A stretch of 64,000 nt of DNA from contig NZ_WITJ01000002.1 of the NCBI RefSeq assembly GCF_009601015.1, forward strand, positions 124,001-188,000. The letters are read 5' to 3'. The notes under the pieces were generated by a model, which saw nothing but the letters and a program-made list of their open reading frames with translations, was not told where the DNA came from and searched no databases. Position 1 is the first letter of the stretch; every line of letters starts with the position of its first letter. The position numbers and the translations under genes are program-made. The DNA comes from Lactococcus hircilactis (GTDB lineage: Bacteria > Bacillota > Bacilli > Lactobacillales > Streptococcaceae). Below, piece after piece: positions 38,875 through 48,290 of this stretch.

Positions 38875-39623
38875 AAATCGAAAATTTATCAAAATCATTC
38901 GGAAAAAAGAAAATCTTAAAAAATATTTCACTCACCATCCCAAAAGGAAAATTGACCGCATTTATTGGACCAAATGGTGCAGGAAAATCAACATTATTAT
39001 CTTGCATGAGTAGATTAACTTCCTATGATCAAGGAAAAATCTCTCTTGATGGAAAAACGCTCGATCAATTTAAAACAGACATTCTTGCTCAAAAACTAGC
39101 CATTTTAAAACAGATGAATCAGCTAAACATGCAAATTTCCGTCCAAGAACTTGTTGCATTTGGACGGTTCCCTTATTCAAAAGGACATCTTACTCCAACT
39201 GATCTTGAACTTATTCAAAACGCGATGAATCATTTGGGCTTAGCTGAAATTGCTAACGAAAACATTCAAAACTTATCTGGTGGTCAAATTCAACGCGCCT
39301 ACATTGCCATGATTCTGGCACAAGATACTGATTATATCTTGCTTGATGAGCCACTTAATAACCTTGATATGAATTTTGCTCTCCAGATGATGCAGCTCTT
39401 ACAGGACTTGGTTCGTAAACATGGAAAAACAGTTGTTATTGTACTACACGATCTCAATTTTGCTTCCAGTTTTGCAGATGAAATCGTCGCTATGAAATCT
39501 GGTGAAATCTTTATGCAAAGCAAAACTGACGACCTCATCAGAACAGACGTCTTAGCGTCGCTCTATGGCATGACCATTCGTATCCAAGAAATTGATGGAA
39601 AAAAATTCTGTCTTTACTTTTAA
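38871..39623 (+). CDS. Iron-siderophore ABC transporter ATPase
   Basis: The 250-residue ATPase has Walker A GPNGAGKST, signature LSGGQIQRAYIAM and Walker B YILLDEPLNNLD, typical of FecE/FhuC proteins. The start codon is TTG and overlaps the preceding gene by 4 bp. Confidence 0.9.
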   Translation: MKIENLSKSFGKKKILKNISLTIPKGKLTAFIGPNGAGKSTLLSCMSRLTSYDQGKISLDGKTLDQFKTDILAQKLAILKQMNQLNMQISVQELVAFGRFPYSKGHLTPTDLELIQNAMNHLGLAEIANENIQNLSGGQIQRAYIAMILAQDTDYILLDEPLNNLDMNFALQMMQLLQDLVRKHGKTVVIVLHDLNFASSFADEIVAMKSGEIFMQSKTDDLIRTDVLASLYGMTIRIQEIDGKKFCLYF

Positions 39624-39643
39624 ATCATGAATAAAGGAAAAAT

Positions 39644-40600
39644 ATGATGAAAAAACTTAAAATAATCGCCACACTCACTGCAATGCTTTTCTTCTCTAGT
39701 TTACTTGTCGCCTGTGCACCAACAAAAAAAGCACAACCATCCACTCAAGAACCCAGCACTAAGACCATTAAAGTAACCGACGCCAGCAAAAATCAATTGA
39801 CCGTACCGCTTCATCCAAAAAAAGTTGTTGTTTTTGATAATGGTTCATTAGATACCATCAAAGCACTAAAAGAAAGCAGCTCTGTTGTTGGAGTAGCACA
39901 AAAAAATCTGCCAAAATATCTTGACAGTTTCAAAGCTGTTGCAAGTGTTGGTGGACTTAAAGAACCTGATTTAGAAAAAATTAATGCTTTAAAACCTGAC
40001 CTTATCATTATTTCAGCTCGACAAGAAAGTTTCAAAGCTGAATTAGAAAAAATCGCACCAGTTTTAGATTTATCTATTGATCCAAGTAAAATCTGGAGTT
40101 CCACTCAAACAAATATCATGACGTTAGCCCAGATTTATGGAAAAGAAACGCAAGCGAAAAAACAACTCAATACTTTAAATACTGAAATCGATGCTTTCAA
40201 ATCGAAAGCCTCAAAATCCAATTTAAATACCTTAACGCTTTTATTTAATGAAGGTCAGATTTCTGCCTTTGCAAAAGGAACAAGATTTGCCATCATTAAT
40301 GATACCTTTGGTTTTAAAGCGATTGATGATCAAATCAAACCATCCACTCACGGTCAAAGTGTATCTTATGAATATGTCCTAGAAAAAAATCCAGATGTTA
40401 TTTTCGTCATTGATCGAACAAAAGCCATTGGTGGGGATGATACCGGGTCTAATCTTTCTAAAAATGAATTAATCAAACAAACCACTGCGAGTCAAAAAGG
40501 GAAAATCATTGCACTTGATCCTGGTGTATGGTATTTAAGTGGTGGTGGTCTTGAATCCACACAATTAATGCTTAATGATGTTGAAAAAGCCTTAAAATAA
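39644..40600 (+). CDS. Iron-siderophore binding lipoprotein
   Basis: Extracellular receptor of the importer, 318 residues. The signal peptide ends in the lipobox LVAC, followed by a Lys/Ser/Thr linker. The body is a periplasmic-binding fold type III protein (VVVFDNGSLDTIKAL, LKPDLIIISARQ, EKNPDVIFVIDRT), closest in my recall to YclQ/FatB, which bind catecholate siderophores. AAAGGA precedes two adjacent ATG codons; either may be used. Confidence 0.88.
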   Translation: MMKKLKIIATLTAMLFFSSLLVACAPTKKAQPSTQEPSTKTIKVTDASKNQLTVPLHPKKVVVFDNGSLDTIKALKESSSVVGVAQKNLPKYLDSFKAVASVGGLKEPDLEKINALKPDLIIISARQESFKAELEKIAPVLDLSIDPSKIWSSTQTNIMTLAQIYGKETQAKKQLNTLNTEIDAFKSKASKSNLNTLTLLFNEGQISAFAKGTRFAIINDTFGFKAIDDQIKPSTHGQSVSYEYVLEKNPDVIFVIDRTKAIGGDDTGSNLSKNELIKQTTASQKGKIIALDPGVWYLSGGGLESTQLMLNDVEKALK

Positions 40601-40608
40601 ATTTCATT

Positions 40609-40637
40609 AAAAAAATCCCAAACTGGGGATTTTTTAA
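40609..40637. terminator. Bidirectional terminator between iron operon and pbp2B
   Basis: AAAAATCCC (40611-40619) pairs with GGGATTTTT (40626-40634) around a 6-nt loop, with T-runs on both strands. It overlaps the pbp2B stop. Confidence 0.85.
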
Positions 40638-42832
40638 TTTGTTGCGTTATTCTCATTTTGGAACGTTGGATTTCCAAAATAAAGTTTATAAATTTCATTT
40701 GCAATCAGTTGACCAACACCTGCAGTCGCACCATTTACTGTTGAAGTATGTGGAACCATTACTGCAACAGCAATATCAGGATTTGCTGAAGGAGCAAAAG
40801 ATATCGTATTTGAAACGGTTGTTTTAATCGTTGTTTTCCCATCTCCAGCATAGAGTGTCCGTCCTTGTGCATCAACAGCGTAGGTTTCAGCAGTCCCTGT
40901 TTTACCGGAAATATCTTGAGTTACACCATTTTGGATTCTGCGTCCCGTTGTTAAATCATCTGTCCCGTGAGTAACAGCATACATCCCATCATGAATGACT
41001 TGCATATTAGAAGCAGAAATATCCACTTTGTCCATGGTTTTGGTCTCAATTTTTTTAATTAATTTTCCCATTTCTCCATCACCAGTACTATCATACACTC
41101 CTTGCACAATATGCGGAGTGATTCGTGTCCCACCATTTGCAATTGTTGAAGCATAAACTGCAAGTTGTAGCGGTGAAAATTGATCATATTGACCGAAAGC
41201 TTCAAATAAAGCGTTCGTTGCTGTTGTGTCTACTCCTAAAAATCCTGTTGTTGATCCAGGAATATCAAAGCCAACATTTGTTCCCAAACCATATTGTCCA
41301 TAGATTTTACGATACGCTGCCCAAGTCGATGAAGCTTTACTTGAAGAAAGTGACATTCCTGGGGTATAGCTTTGTCCTAACATGGCCAATGCCACTTGAG
41401 TCATATAGGTATTTGAAGAGTATTGCAAGGCTTGTGCGGCAGTAAGCGCAAATGGATTCGTATCTCCCCAAACGTCTTTAATTGCATTTGAGCCTTTAAT
41501 ATTGATTGCTTGTGCTGTAAAGGTTTGATTCCCATTGATTGCGCCAATACTCCATCCACTTGATAACGTAGCCGGCTTCACAACAGAACCTGGTAAAAAG
41601 GTTTGTCCAAACGTATTGTATGTTGAAGGGGTGACAACCCCAGACTCTGGATCACGTTTAAATCCTGACATCGCAAGAACTGCACCCGTTTTTGGATTCA
41701 TTACTACAGCATAAGCACCATCAGAGTATCTCGCAAATCCCTGAGCAACAGCTGTTTGAAGCTGAGTTTTTACGATATTATCCACTTGTGTTTGAAAATT
41801 CAAATCAACTGTTAATTTAATATCGTCTCCTTTTTTGCCCTCTTGAACGACTTTGGTCCCTGTAACATTACCACTTTTATCAATGACAACTTTACTAATT
41901 TGGTGCGTTCCTTGAAGATATTCTTCATAACCTTTTTCAAGATAAGACGTCCCAACACGATCGTTAGGTTGATATCCTTTTTTTAGATACGCTGCTGCAT
42001 CTTCTGCAGGCAGTCCTGCTTGTTGACTACTTACGGTCCCAACAAGGGTGGTTAGAGAATTATTGGCATAGGAACGATCCCAACTTGTGCTGATTGATAT
42101 CCCTGGTAAGCTGCCTTCTCGTTCAGCAATCGCCGCTTGTTGTTCTGCTGTAATATCTCCAATCGCAATAATCGTTGTGTGGAACGTTGATGTTCCATTC
42201 ATTTTTTTAAACAATTGGGCAGCAAAGGTTTGTTCTGGCGTAAAGTTAAGTTCTTTTTCAGATACTTTTGAGAGCTGTACAGCATAAATTTTTGAACCAG
42301 AAAGATTATTTCCTTGTTTATCTTTTTTTTCTTTTGGTGTTAGTTTTTCATTTATTTTTTTAAGATGCGCTGCATCTGCTAAATAGTAATCTTTTTTATC
42401 TCTTGTCGTTAGTGAGGTTGTACTCGAACTCGCTGAGATCAAGGTGGAAAGTTGATCGGCCACAGTACGCATCTCAACAGCAGATGCGTTTTGTCCTCTT
42501 GTAAATTTAACAGCTTCAACTGCAGTAGTTGTTGCTAAGGGTTGTCCAGCAGCATCATAAATATTTCCACGCGGTGCACCTTGAATAATTTTCACATTTG
42601 CACCTACTCCGCTGAGTTTATCGGCATAAAATTTTTGATTTTGAACTTGCATATTGTAAAGTTTCACAATCAAAATCATAAATAAAATAAAAATGACAAA
42701 AAAGAGAATATTGACCCGTTTAGGAATCGAGCCCACACGATTACTTTTTCTTGATAATTTTTTCTTGAATTCTATATTTTCACTTGATTCCGTTATTTTG
42801 GTATTTTTCTTGCTTCTTTTTATCGTTGGCAT
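40634..42832 (-). CDS. pbp2B: Class B penicillin-binding protein PBP2B
   Basis: Peptidoglycan transpeptidase anchored in the membrane by one N-terminal segment (about residues 41-57). The 732-residue protein has a PBP dimerisation domain and the transpeptidase motifs SVVK (Ser416), SSN (472-474) and KTG (643-645). CTGGAG lies 6 nt before the ATG. The order gpmA, pbp2B, recR, ddl, murF matches streptococcal cell-wall neighbourhoods, interrupted here by the iron operon and others. Confidence 0.94.
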   Translation of the reverse strand: MPTIKRSKKNTKITESSENIEFKKKLSRKSNRVGSIPKRVNILFFVIFILFMILIVKLYNMQVQNQKFYADKLSGVGANVKIIQGAPRGNIYDAAGQPLATTTAVEAVKFTRGQNASAVEMRTVADQLSTLISASSSTTSLTTRDKKDYYLADAAHLKKINEKLTPKEKKDKQGNNLSGSKIYAVQLSKVSEKELNFTPEQTFAAQLFKKMNGTSTFHTTIIAIGDITAEQQAAIAEREGSLPGISISTSWDRSYANNSLTTLVGTVSSQQAGLPAEDAAAYLKKGYQPNDRVGTSYLEKGYEEYLQGTHQISKVVIDKSGNVTGTKVVQEGKKGDDIKLTVDLNFQTQVDNIVKTQLQTAVAQGFARYSDGAYAVVMNPKTGAVLAMSGFKRDPESGVVTPSTYNTFGQTFLPGSVVKPATLSSGWSIGAINGNQTFTAQAINIKGSNAIKDVWGDTNPFALTAAQALQYSSNTYMTQVALAMLGQSYTPGMSLSSSKASSTWAAYRKIYGQYGLGTNVGFDIPGSTTGFLGVDTTATNALFEAFGQYDQFSPLQLAVYASTIANGGTRITPHIVQGVYDSTGDGEMGKLIKKIETKTMDKVDISASNMQVIHDGMYAVTHGTDDLTTGRRIQNGVTQDISGKTGTAETYAVDAQGRTLYAGDGKTTIKTTVSNTISFAPSANPDIAVAVMVPHTSTVNGATAGVGQLIANEIYKLYFGNPTFQNENNATN

Positions 42833-42983
42833 TTTATCTCCAGTTAATGATCATCACTTTGAATTTTTATCTTCTATCATTTTACCATAAACGTTGGTTT
42901 TTTTCTTCCCTCTATTTCTAAAGCATCACAAAAGGAATCACTTTTATTTTAGCAAGCACCTGCTTGATTTTCAATTAAAATAC

Positions 42984-43034
42984 AAAAAATCCATCCCTGC
43001 TTTCTAAAAATGAACTGCAGAGACAGATTTTTTT
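42984..43034 (-). terminator. gpmA terminator
   Basis: ATCCATCCCTGC pairs with GCAGAGACAGAT with several G-U pairs on the minus-strand RNA, followed by a T-run. Confidence 0.6.
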
Positions 43035-43042
43035 GGACTTAA

Positions 43043-43735
43043 TTATTTTCCGAGGTAATATTCTTTCGTCACATTAAGATGATCATCAAATTCAAATACA
43101 AGTGGTGGGAAGTTAGGGATTTCTACATCCATAATTTCGTCATCTGACAAGTGTTTAATTTGTTTAACAAGGGCACGAATTGAATTTCCATGAGCACCAA
43201 CGAAAACATTCTTTCCATCTTTCAAAGCTGGAGCAATTTGATCTTCCCAGAATGGAAGCGCACGTTCCAAAGTTACTTTAAGATTTTCAGCATCAGGAAT
43301 GAGGCTATCTTCAAGGTGTGCGTAACGGCGATCACCATGTGCACTGTATTGATCATCGTGTGCCATTGCAGGTGGCAATACATCGTAGCTCCGGCGCCAG
43401 ATGTGAACTTGTTCATCTCCATGTTTTGCTGCAGCGTCAGCTTTGTTCAAGCCTGTCAATCCACCATAGTGGCGTTCGTTCAAGCGCCAAGATTTTACAA
43501 CTGGAACCCAGAGTTGATCAGAATATTCTAAAGCAAGATCCGTTGTTTTGATCGCACGTTTCAAGACTGAAGTATATGCAATATCAAATTCAATTCCAGC
43601 AGCTTTGATTAATTTACCAGCTTCGATTGCTTGTTGAGTACCTTCTTCAGAAAGGTCAACGTCAGCCCACCCCGTAAAGAGGTTTGCAAGATTCCACTCA
43701 GATTGTCCATGACGGGCGAATACTAATTTTGGCAT
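43043..43735 (-). CDS. gpmA: 2,3-bisphosphoglycerate-dependent phosphoglycerate mutase
   Basis: Glycolytic enzyme converting 3-phosphoglycerate to 2-phosphoglycerate. The 230-residue protein has the phosphohistidine motif [18 protein letters not shown] and [10 protein letters not shown]. The start [10 protein letters not shown] is preceded by GGAG at 9 nt; an earlier TTG would sit on that site. The sequence uses mostly preferred codons, as expected for a highly expressed gene. Confidence 0.97.
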   Translation of the reverse strand: MPKLVFARHGQSEWNLANLFTGWADVDLSEEGTQQAIEAGKLIKAAGIEFDIAYTSVLKRAIKTTDLALEYSDQLWVPVVKSWRLNERHYGGLTGLNKADAAAKHGDEQVHIWRRSYDVLPPAMAHDDQYSAHGDRRYAHLEDSLIPDAENLKVTLERALPFWEDQIAPALKDGKNVFVGAHGNSIRALVKQIKHLSDDEIMDVEIPNFPPLVFEFDDHLNVTKEYYLGK

Positions 43736-43926
43736 GTGTTTTTTCTCCAATTGTTATATTTTTTACATGTTCTATTTTACACTAATTCTGATCATTTTTC
43801 TAGTCATGAAAAATTTTGAAAACGTGTTAAACTTATATTTTTTGACTTATGTTGTGAATTTCTCCATCAAATGAAAGATTCTATTATTTTTTCACAGTAA
43901 AATTCTTTTTTTAAGAACGTTTTGGA

Positions 43927-44832
43927 TCAGAAATGATTATGTTCAAAGTAAACTTCCAAACTTCGTTTATATGAAGCTGCAGCGTTACTTAAAAGATGTC
44001 CTCGATGTTTGACAAGAATCAAACTATTGCCATTATCTCCTGCCATCGGAACAACTGTAATATGGTTCACACTCTCATCATCAATGAACCCCAATCCTGT
44101 TGCATAAGCGTCCGTTCGCTCTAAAATTCCATTTAATGTTGCGCGATCTGTTGCATTATAAATAAATGTATTTTCAAAAGTTTCAACTAAATCTTCTGAA
44201 TAATAAAGAAATTGTTCATTTTCTTGAGTAAAACGGACTCGATCGAGTGGTTTTAGATCTTTTTCATGGATTGTTTCTTTATTTGCTAATGGATGTCCTT
44301 TTCTGATATAAATGTGCGTTTGAGATAAAAATAATTCTTCATATTCTAATTCTAATTTATCAAGCATTCGGATAATACCTGAGCGATTGTGCTTGTTGAG
44401 ATAAACGATACCAAGTTCACTATGTCCTTGCGCTACTTCTTGTAAAATACTGTATGTCGTTGATTCAAAAATCCGAAAATTTTTGATTTCAGGATTTTTC
44501 TTTGCAAAATCTACTGCCACAGGAGCTAAAAAATCATAGTGCTGACTTGCGATAGAAAACGTACGATCAGATTCTTTTGGTTTGGAGTAACGGGATTCAA
44601 AACTTTCAAAATTTCTTAGGACAGATTGGGCGTGTTCATAAAAACGTTCGCCTTCAATCGTCAGACTTGTGCCTGTATTCGTCCGTTCAAAAATTTGAAA
44701 ATCAAGTTCACGTTCCAAATCTTTGATGGCAATCGACATTGCAGGTTGACTCACAAAAAGTTGTTCGCTCGCCTCACGGAACGTTCCACTATTCGCAATC
44801 GCTACCACATAACGTAGTTGTTTAATATTCAT
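43927..44832 (-). CDS. LysR-family regulator, CmbR/MetR-like
   Basis: The 301-residue protein has an N-terminal winged HTH (MNIKQLRYVVAIANSGTFRE, SQPAMSIAIKDLE) and an effector-binding domain with ASQHYDFLAPVAVDFAKK and NATDRATLNGILERTDAYATG. These stretches resemble, from memory, the lactococcal CmbR group that controls cysteine and methionine genes. The methionine importer lies 600 bp upstream, which fits. GGAGG lies 5 nt before the ATG. Confidence 0.8.
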   Translation of the reverse strand: MNIKQLRYVVAIANSGTFREASEQLFVSQPAMSIAIKDLERELDFQIFERTNTGTSLTIEGERFYEHAQSVLRNFESFESRYSKPKESDRTFSIASQHYDFLAPVAVDFAKKNPEIKNFRIFESTTYSILQEVAQGHSELGIVYLNKHNRSGIIRMLDKLELEYEELFLSQTHIYIRKGHPLANKETIHEKDLKPLDRVRFTQENEQFLYYSEDLVETFENTFIYNATDRATLNGILERTDAYATGLGFIDDESVNHITVVPMAGDNGNSLILVKHRGHLLSNAAASYKRSLEVYFEHNHF

Positions 44833-44875
44833 GAATTCCTCCAATTTGTCGATTTTTCCTGATGAATCTTTTAAA

Positions 44876-44911
44876 ATAAAAAGCGTATAGACGCATTATA
44901 CACTTTTTTTC
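44876..44911 (-). terminator. Terminator of the XRE gene
   Basis: AGCGTATA pairs with TATACACT (one G-U) around a 7-nt loop, with T-rich sequence following on the minus strand. Confidence 0.6.
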
Positions 44912-44938
44912 TTCATTTTTGAATTTTAATCTTGTTTT

Positions 44939-45232
44939 TTACTTTTCCACGACATTTTTACTTAGTTCTGCACGCTTTAAAAGCACACATTGGTATTTTT
45001 CGCACCAATACACTGCACTTTCTTTACGTTGTGCGACTGATTTTTGGTAATTAAATAAATCATCCACTCTTGTTTTTAAAATTTCTGCCAATTTAAAAGC
45101 CAAGGTTAATTCAGGATCATATTTATCATTTTCAATCGCATTAATGGTTTGACGACTCACGTGCGCGATGTGAGCAACATCTTCTTGTGAGAGATGGTTT
45201 AAGCGGCGCAGTTCACGAATTTGATTTTGCAT
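44939..45232 (-). CDS. Small XRE-family transcriptional regulator
   Basis: The 97-residue protein is mostly one HTH_3 domain (LSQEDVAHIAHVSRQTINAI), ending KTRVDDLF. A short C-terminal extension holds two cysteines (WCEKYQCVLL), unusual for this group and possibly metal- or redox-sensitive. AGGAG lies 6 nt before the chosen ATG. It has its own promoter and terminator. Confidence 0.85.
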   Translation of the reverse strand: MQNQIRELRRLNHLSQEDVAHIAHVSRQTINAIENDKYDPELTLAFKLAEILKTRVDDLFNYQKSVAQRKESAVYWCEKYQCVLLKRAELSKNVVEK

Positions 45233-45290
45233 AGTGTTCTCCTCACGTTTCATCCTTTAACTCGTGTAAAAATTATTTAACACTATCTCT

Positions 45291-45319
45291 ATTAAAGCAC
45301 GTTTCATATGATTTTGCAA
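45291..45319 (-). promoter_or_regulatory. Promoter of the XRE gene
   Basis: Minus-strand TTGCAA (45314-45319), 17 nt, TGC-TTTAAT (-10 at 45291-45296). Confidence 0.5.
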
Positions 45320-45427
45320 GGTGATTGAAAGAAAAACAGATTGGATACTAAACGCTTCTCTTAATTTGTTTTATTTTAATTCCCTTTTACTCTGAACACC
45401 GAAATCTTTAATGTCTTTGCTTGATGA

Positions 45428-46123
45428 CTATTTATGAGACACTTTTTTGGCGAGAAAATCTCCGATAAATTGGACAATTAGAACAAAAATCAAGATTAAA
45501 ATGGTTGCACACCATGTGACATCATTGAAGAATCGATTATATCCATAAGCAATCGCTGTATTTCCAAGTCCGCCTCCACCAACAGCTCCTGCCATTGCTG
45601 TCAATCCGATGAGTGAGATGACCGTAACGGTAGATACGCGAATTAAATTAGATAATTCTTCACGAAGATAGACAGTAAAGATGATGTCAATAAAATCCGC
45701 TCCTACTGTTTGAGCTGCTTCTATTTTCCCGTGATCTACTGATTCTAGTGATGCTTGAACTTGGCGTGCATAAAACGGTGCAACCCCAAGTGATAATGGT
45801 ACAAGTGCTGCGGTTGAGCCGATTTGAGTATGCACTAATAATTGAGTGAATGGTGCAATGGCTGCTAATAAAATAATAAACGGAAACGCACGGCCAATAG
45901 AGACAACCTTATCTAATATCCAAAACAATGGACGATTCGGCGTAATTCCATCCTTTGCTGTTACAACGACTCCAATCCCAAAAATTAGACCCAAAATTCC
46001 GCCAATTAATGCGGAGAAGAAAGTCATGTAAAGCGTTTGTGCAATCGCCGTTCCCCAACCAGTTTGTCCGCCCCAGCCTAAATAAACAACATTTGGAAAT
46101 GTGTGACTAAACCATGCAATCAT
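45428..46123 (-). CDS. metI: Methionine ABC transporter permease MetI
   Basis: Membrane subunit of the MetNIQ importer. The 231-residue protein has about five membrane segments, IGRAFPFIILLAAIAPFTQL and the coupling region EAAQTVGADFIDIIF. Its ATG overlaps the metN stop (ATGA). It is the last gene of the T-box operon. No clear terminator is seen after it. Confidence 0.93.
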   Translation of the reverse strand: MIAWFSHTFPNVVYLGWGGQTGWGTAIAQTLYMTFFSALIGGILGLIFGIGVVVTAKDGITPNRPLFWILDKVVSIGRAFPFIILLAAIAPFTQLLVHTQIGSTAALVPLSLGVAPFYARQVQASLESVDHGKIEAAQTVGADFIDIIFTVYLREELSNLIRVSTVTVISLIGLTAMAGAVGGGGLGNTAIAYGYNRFFNDVTWCATILILIFVLIVQFIGDFLAKKVSHK

Positions 46124-47292
46124 TTGAGTCCTCCTTCATTAATTGGTCCGAGTACATTAAATTTTAATTGTTTTTCTTCAAAATATCTTTTTGCTGCCAA
46201 GCGTTGCTCAGTAGAGCCTTTTAATGTGAACACAAGGGAGCCAAATGGTTGTTGTTGAAGTAATTCCACATTCCCATAGAAAATATTAGTGGTCACGTCA
46301 AATTTCTTTGTGATGTCAGAGATGACAGGATCCTCCAGTGCTGAGGTAGCGTAATCCAGATGAATAAGTTCTTCATCAGAAGCGAGATTTTGCAAAATTT
46401 TTGTTTTTGATAATCCAGCGATGAAGCGATTTACAGAAGAGGTGGTTTCAATAAATTGTTTTGTAAGTGGAGCTTTTGGATCTGCAAAAATATCAATCAA
46501 TGAGTTTTTCTCGATAATTTCTCCGTTTTGCATTACAGCAACTTTATTAGCAATTTCTTTCACCACTTGCATCTCGTGAGTGATTAAGACGATGGTCAAG
46601 CCCAGACGATCGTGTAAATCTTTGAGCAAATCCAAAATTTGATTGGTGGTTTTAGGGTCCAGTGCAGATGTTCCTTCATCTGAAATCAAGATTTCTGGAT
46701 CATTGGCTAGAGCGCGAGCAATCGCAACACGTTGTTTTTGTCCACCAGACAACTGAGCAGGATATTTTTGTGCGAGTTCAGTAAGTTCAACCAACTCTAA
46801 CAAATGTTCCACTTTTTCTTTTTTTTCAGCACTGGTCAAATAACGGATTTTTCCCGTTTTTTCGTCTTTTTGCTGCGTGTGTTGAAGCGCAAAAACAACA
46901 TTATTAAAAACTGTTTTTTCTGATAATAAATTAAAATGCTGAAAAATCATTCCAATTTTTTGGCGGAAATTTCGCAATTGAACGCCCGACAATTTCACAG
47001 GATTTTCACTGTCAAAAACAGGTGTGCCATTAATGACAATTTGCCCTGTTGTAGGTTTTTGTAAGAGATTAATCGTACGGACTAAAGTTGATTTTCCTGC
47101 ACCAGAATAACCAATCACACCAAAAATATCCCCTTTTTCAACGTGTAGTGTCGCACTCGAGACCGCTGCAAGTCCTGTTGTTTTTTGATCATCGCTTGCA
47201 TTGGTTGGTGTATGTTGCACATTTCCTTTTATTTTTTCAGCTTTTCGTGGAAATACCACGCTGATGTTATTTAATTCAATGATATTTGTCAT
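46120..47292 (-). CDS. metN: Methionine ABC transporter ATPase MetN
   Basis: ATPase of the importer, 390 residues from MTNIIELNNISVVF. It has Walker A GYSGAGKST, signature LSGGQKQR and Walker B ILISDEGTSALD, and a C-terminal ligand-binding NIL/ACT-like domain (about residues 300-390) through which methionine inhibits transport in this family. AAAGGGG precedes the start. The longer frame upstream is an artefact of reading through the palindrome. Confidence 0.93.
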   Translation of the reverse strand: MTNIIELNNISVVFPRKAEKIKGNVQHTPTNASDDQKTTGLAAVSSATLHVEKGDIFGVIGYSGAGKSTLVRTINLLQKPTTGQIVINGTPVFDSENPVKLSGVQLRNFRQKIGMIFQHFNLLSEKTVFNNVVFALQHTQQKDEKTGKIRYLTSAEKKEKVEHLLELVELTELAQKYPAQLSGGQKQRVAIARALANDPEILISDEGTSALDPKTTNQILDLLKDLHDRLGLTIVLITHEMQVVKEIANKVAVMQNGEIIEKNSLIDIFADPKAPLTKQFIETTSSVNRFIAGLSKTKILQNLASDEELIHLDYATSALEDPVISDITKKFDVTTNIFYGNVELLQQQPFGSLVFTLKGSTEQRLAAKRYFEEKQLKFNVLGPINEGGLK

Positions 47293-47316
47293 CCCTACCC
47301 CTTTATTTCTCTTTTT

Positions 47317-47366
47317 ATTTTCTGTCAGTACTGACAAAAAATTTTTTGTCAGTACTGACAGAAAAT
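47317..47366. repeat. Perfect 50-bp palindrome made of two dispersed-repeat copies
   Basis: Two copies of the core (47322-47336 and 47347-47361) flank AAAAAATTTTTT, and the whole 47317-47366 segment is self-complementary without a mismatch. It lies in the 105-bp gap between metQ and metN, next to a smaller CTCGC/GCGAG hairpin. The individual copies can form stem-loops, and the whole can form a cruciform. Confidence 0.9.
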
Positions 47367-47397
47367 CTCGCTATTGCGAGCTTTTCTTCACATCATT

Positions 47398-48246
47398 TTA
47401 AAATTTTAAGTCCCAAGCTGCTTTTTCACCACCGTCAGGATATTCTTTTTCTATCGTTGCTTTTACATTTTCAGAGTTATAAGCACTCACAATATCTTTG
47501 TAAATTTGCTTATTTCGATCTTTTTTATTTGCAACAATAATATTTACCCATTGATGTGAATCTGCATTAAAGGGTTCAACGAAAATTGAGTCTGAAGCTG
47601 GAATTTTTGCAGATTGAGCAAAGTTATAATTAATGACAGCAGCTGCAACAGATGGTAAGGTCCGCGGTCCTTGTGAAGCATCAACTTCTTTGATGACCAA
47701 GTGCTTTGGATTGCTTTTGACATCTTTAACGGTTGCTTGCAGTCCTTGAGATGAATTCAATGTAATCAAACCTGCATTTTTTAAAACATGCAGCGCGCGA
47801 CTTTCATTTGTCAAATCATTAGGAATCGCAATCGTTGCTCCATCTGGAAGAGCATCTACACTTTTATATTGTGTGGAATAGAGGTGAATCGGAGTAATGA
47901 TCGTATCCCCAATAGCAACTAAATCCCCATGATTGGATTGATTCCATGACTTAAGATAAGCGTAATGTTGAAAGGCGTTTAAATCAATATCATGACTGGC
48001 AAGTGCTTTATTTGGCTGATCTCCATCTGTGAAATTCACGAACTGTAAATCGATACCATAACTTTTCTTTGCGTTCGCCTTAACAACTTTCCATATCGCG
48101 TCTTCTTGTTTGCCTCCTGGCATGATTCCAAGCGTCACTGTTTTTGCATTCGTTTTAGTCTTGTGCAGTGCCCCAAAAGCAAAACCTGCTCCTATAATGA
48201 CAATCAGTGCAATGATGACTCCAATAATTAATCGACGTGTTCTCAT
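47398..48246 (-). CDS. Methionine-binding protein MetQ, copy 1
   Basis: NlpA-family binding protein of 282 residues. The N-terminus is a membrane anchor (RLIIGVIIALIVIIGAGFAF) without a lipobox cysteine, so it is probably tethered by an uncleaved signal anchor. Family motifs are VTLGIMPGGKQ, DLNAFQHYAYL and TPIHLYS. It lies between the SDR gene and metN. It is clearly paralogous to the other MetQ, differing mainly in the N-terminal half. Confidence 0.9.
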   Translation of the reverse strand: MRTRRLIIGVIIALIVIIGAGFAFGALHKTKTNAKTVTLGIMPGGKQEDAIWKVVKANAKKSYGIDLQFVNFTDGDQPNKALASHDIDLNAFQHYAYLKSWNQSNHGDLVAIGDTIITPIHLYSTQYKSVDALPDGATIAIPNDLTNESRALHVLKNAGLITLNSSQGLQATVKDVKSNPKHLVIKEVDASQGPRTLPSVAAAVINYNFAQSAKIPASDSIFVEPFNADSHQWVNIIVANKKDRNKQIYKDIVSAYNSENVKATIEKEYPDGGEKAAWDLKF

Positions 48247-48290
48247 CTTGACTCCTCCTTTTTACTCCTATGCATTTTTAAAGCAGCTTT

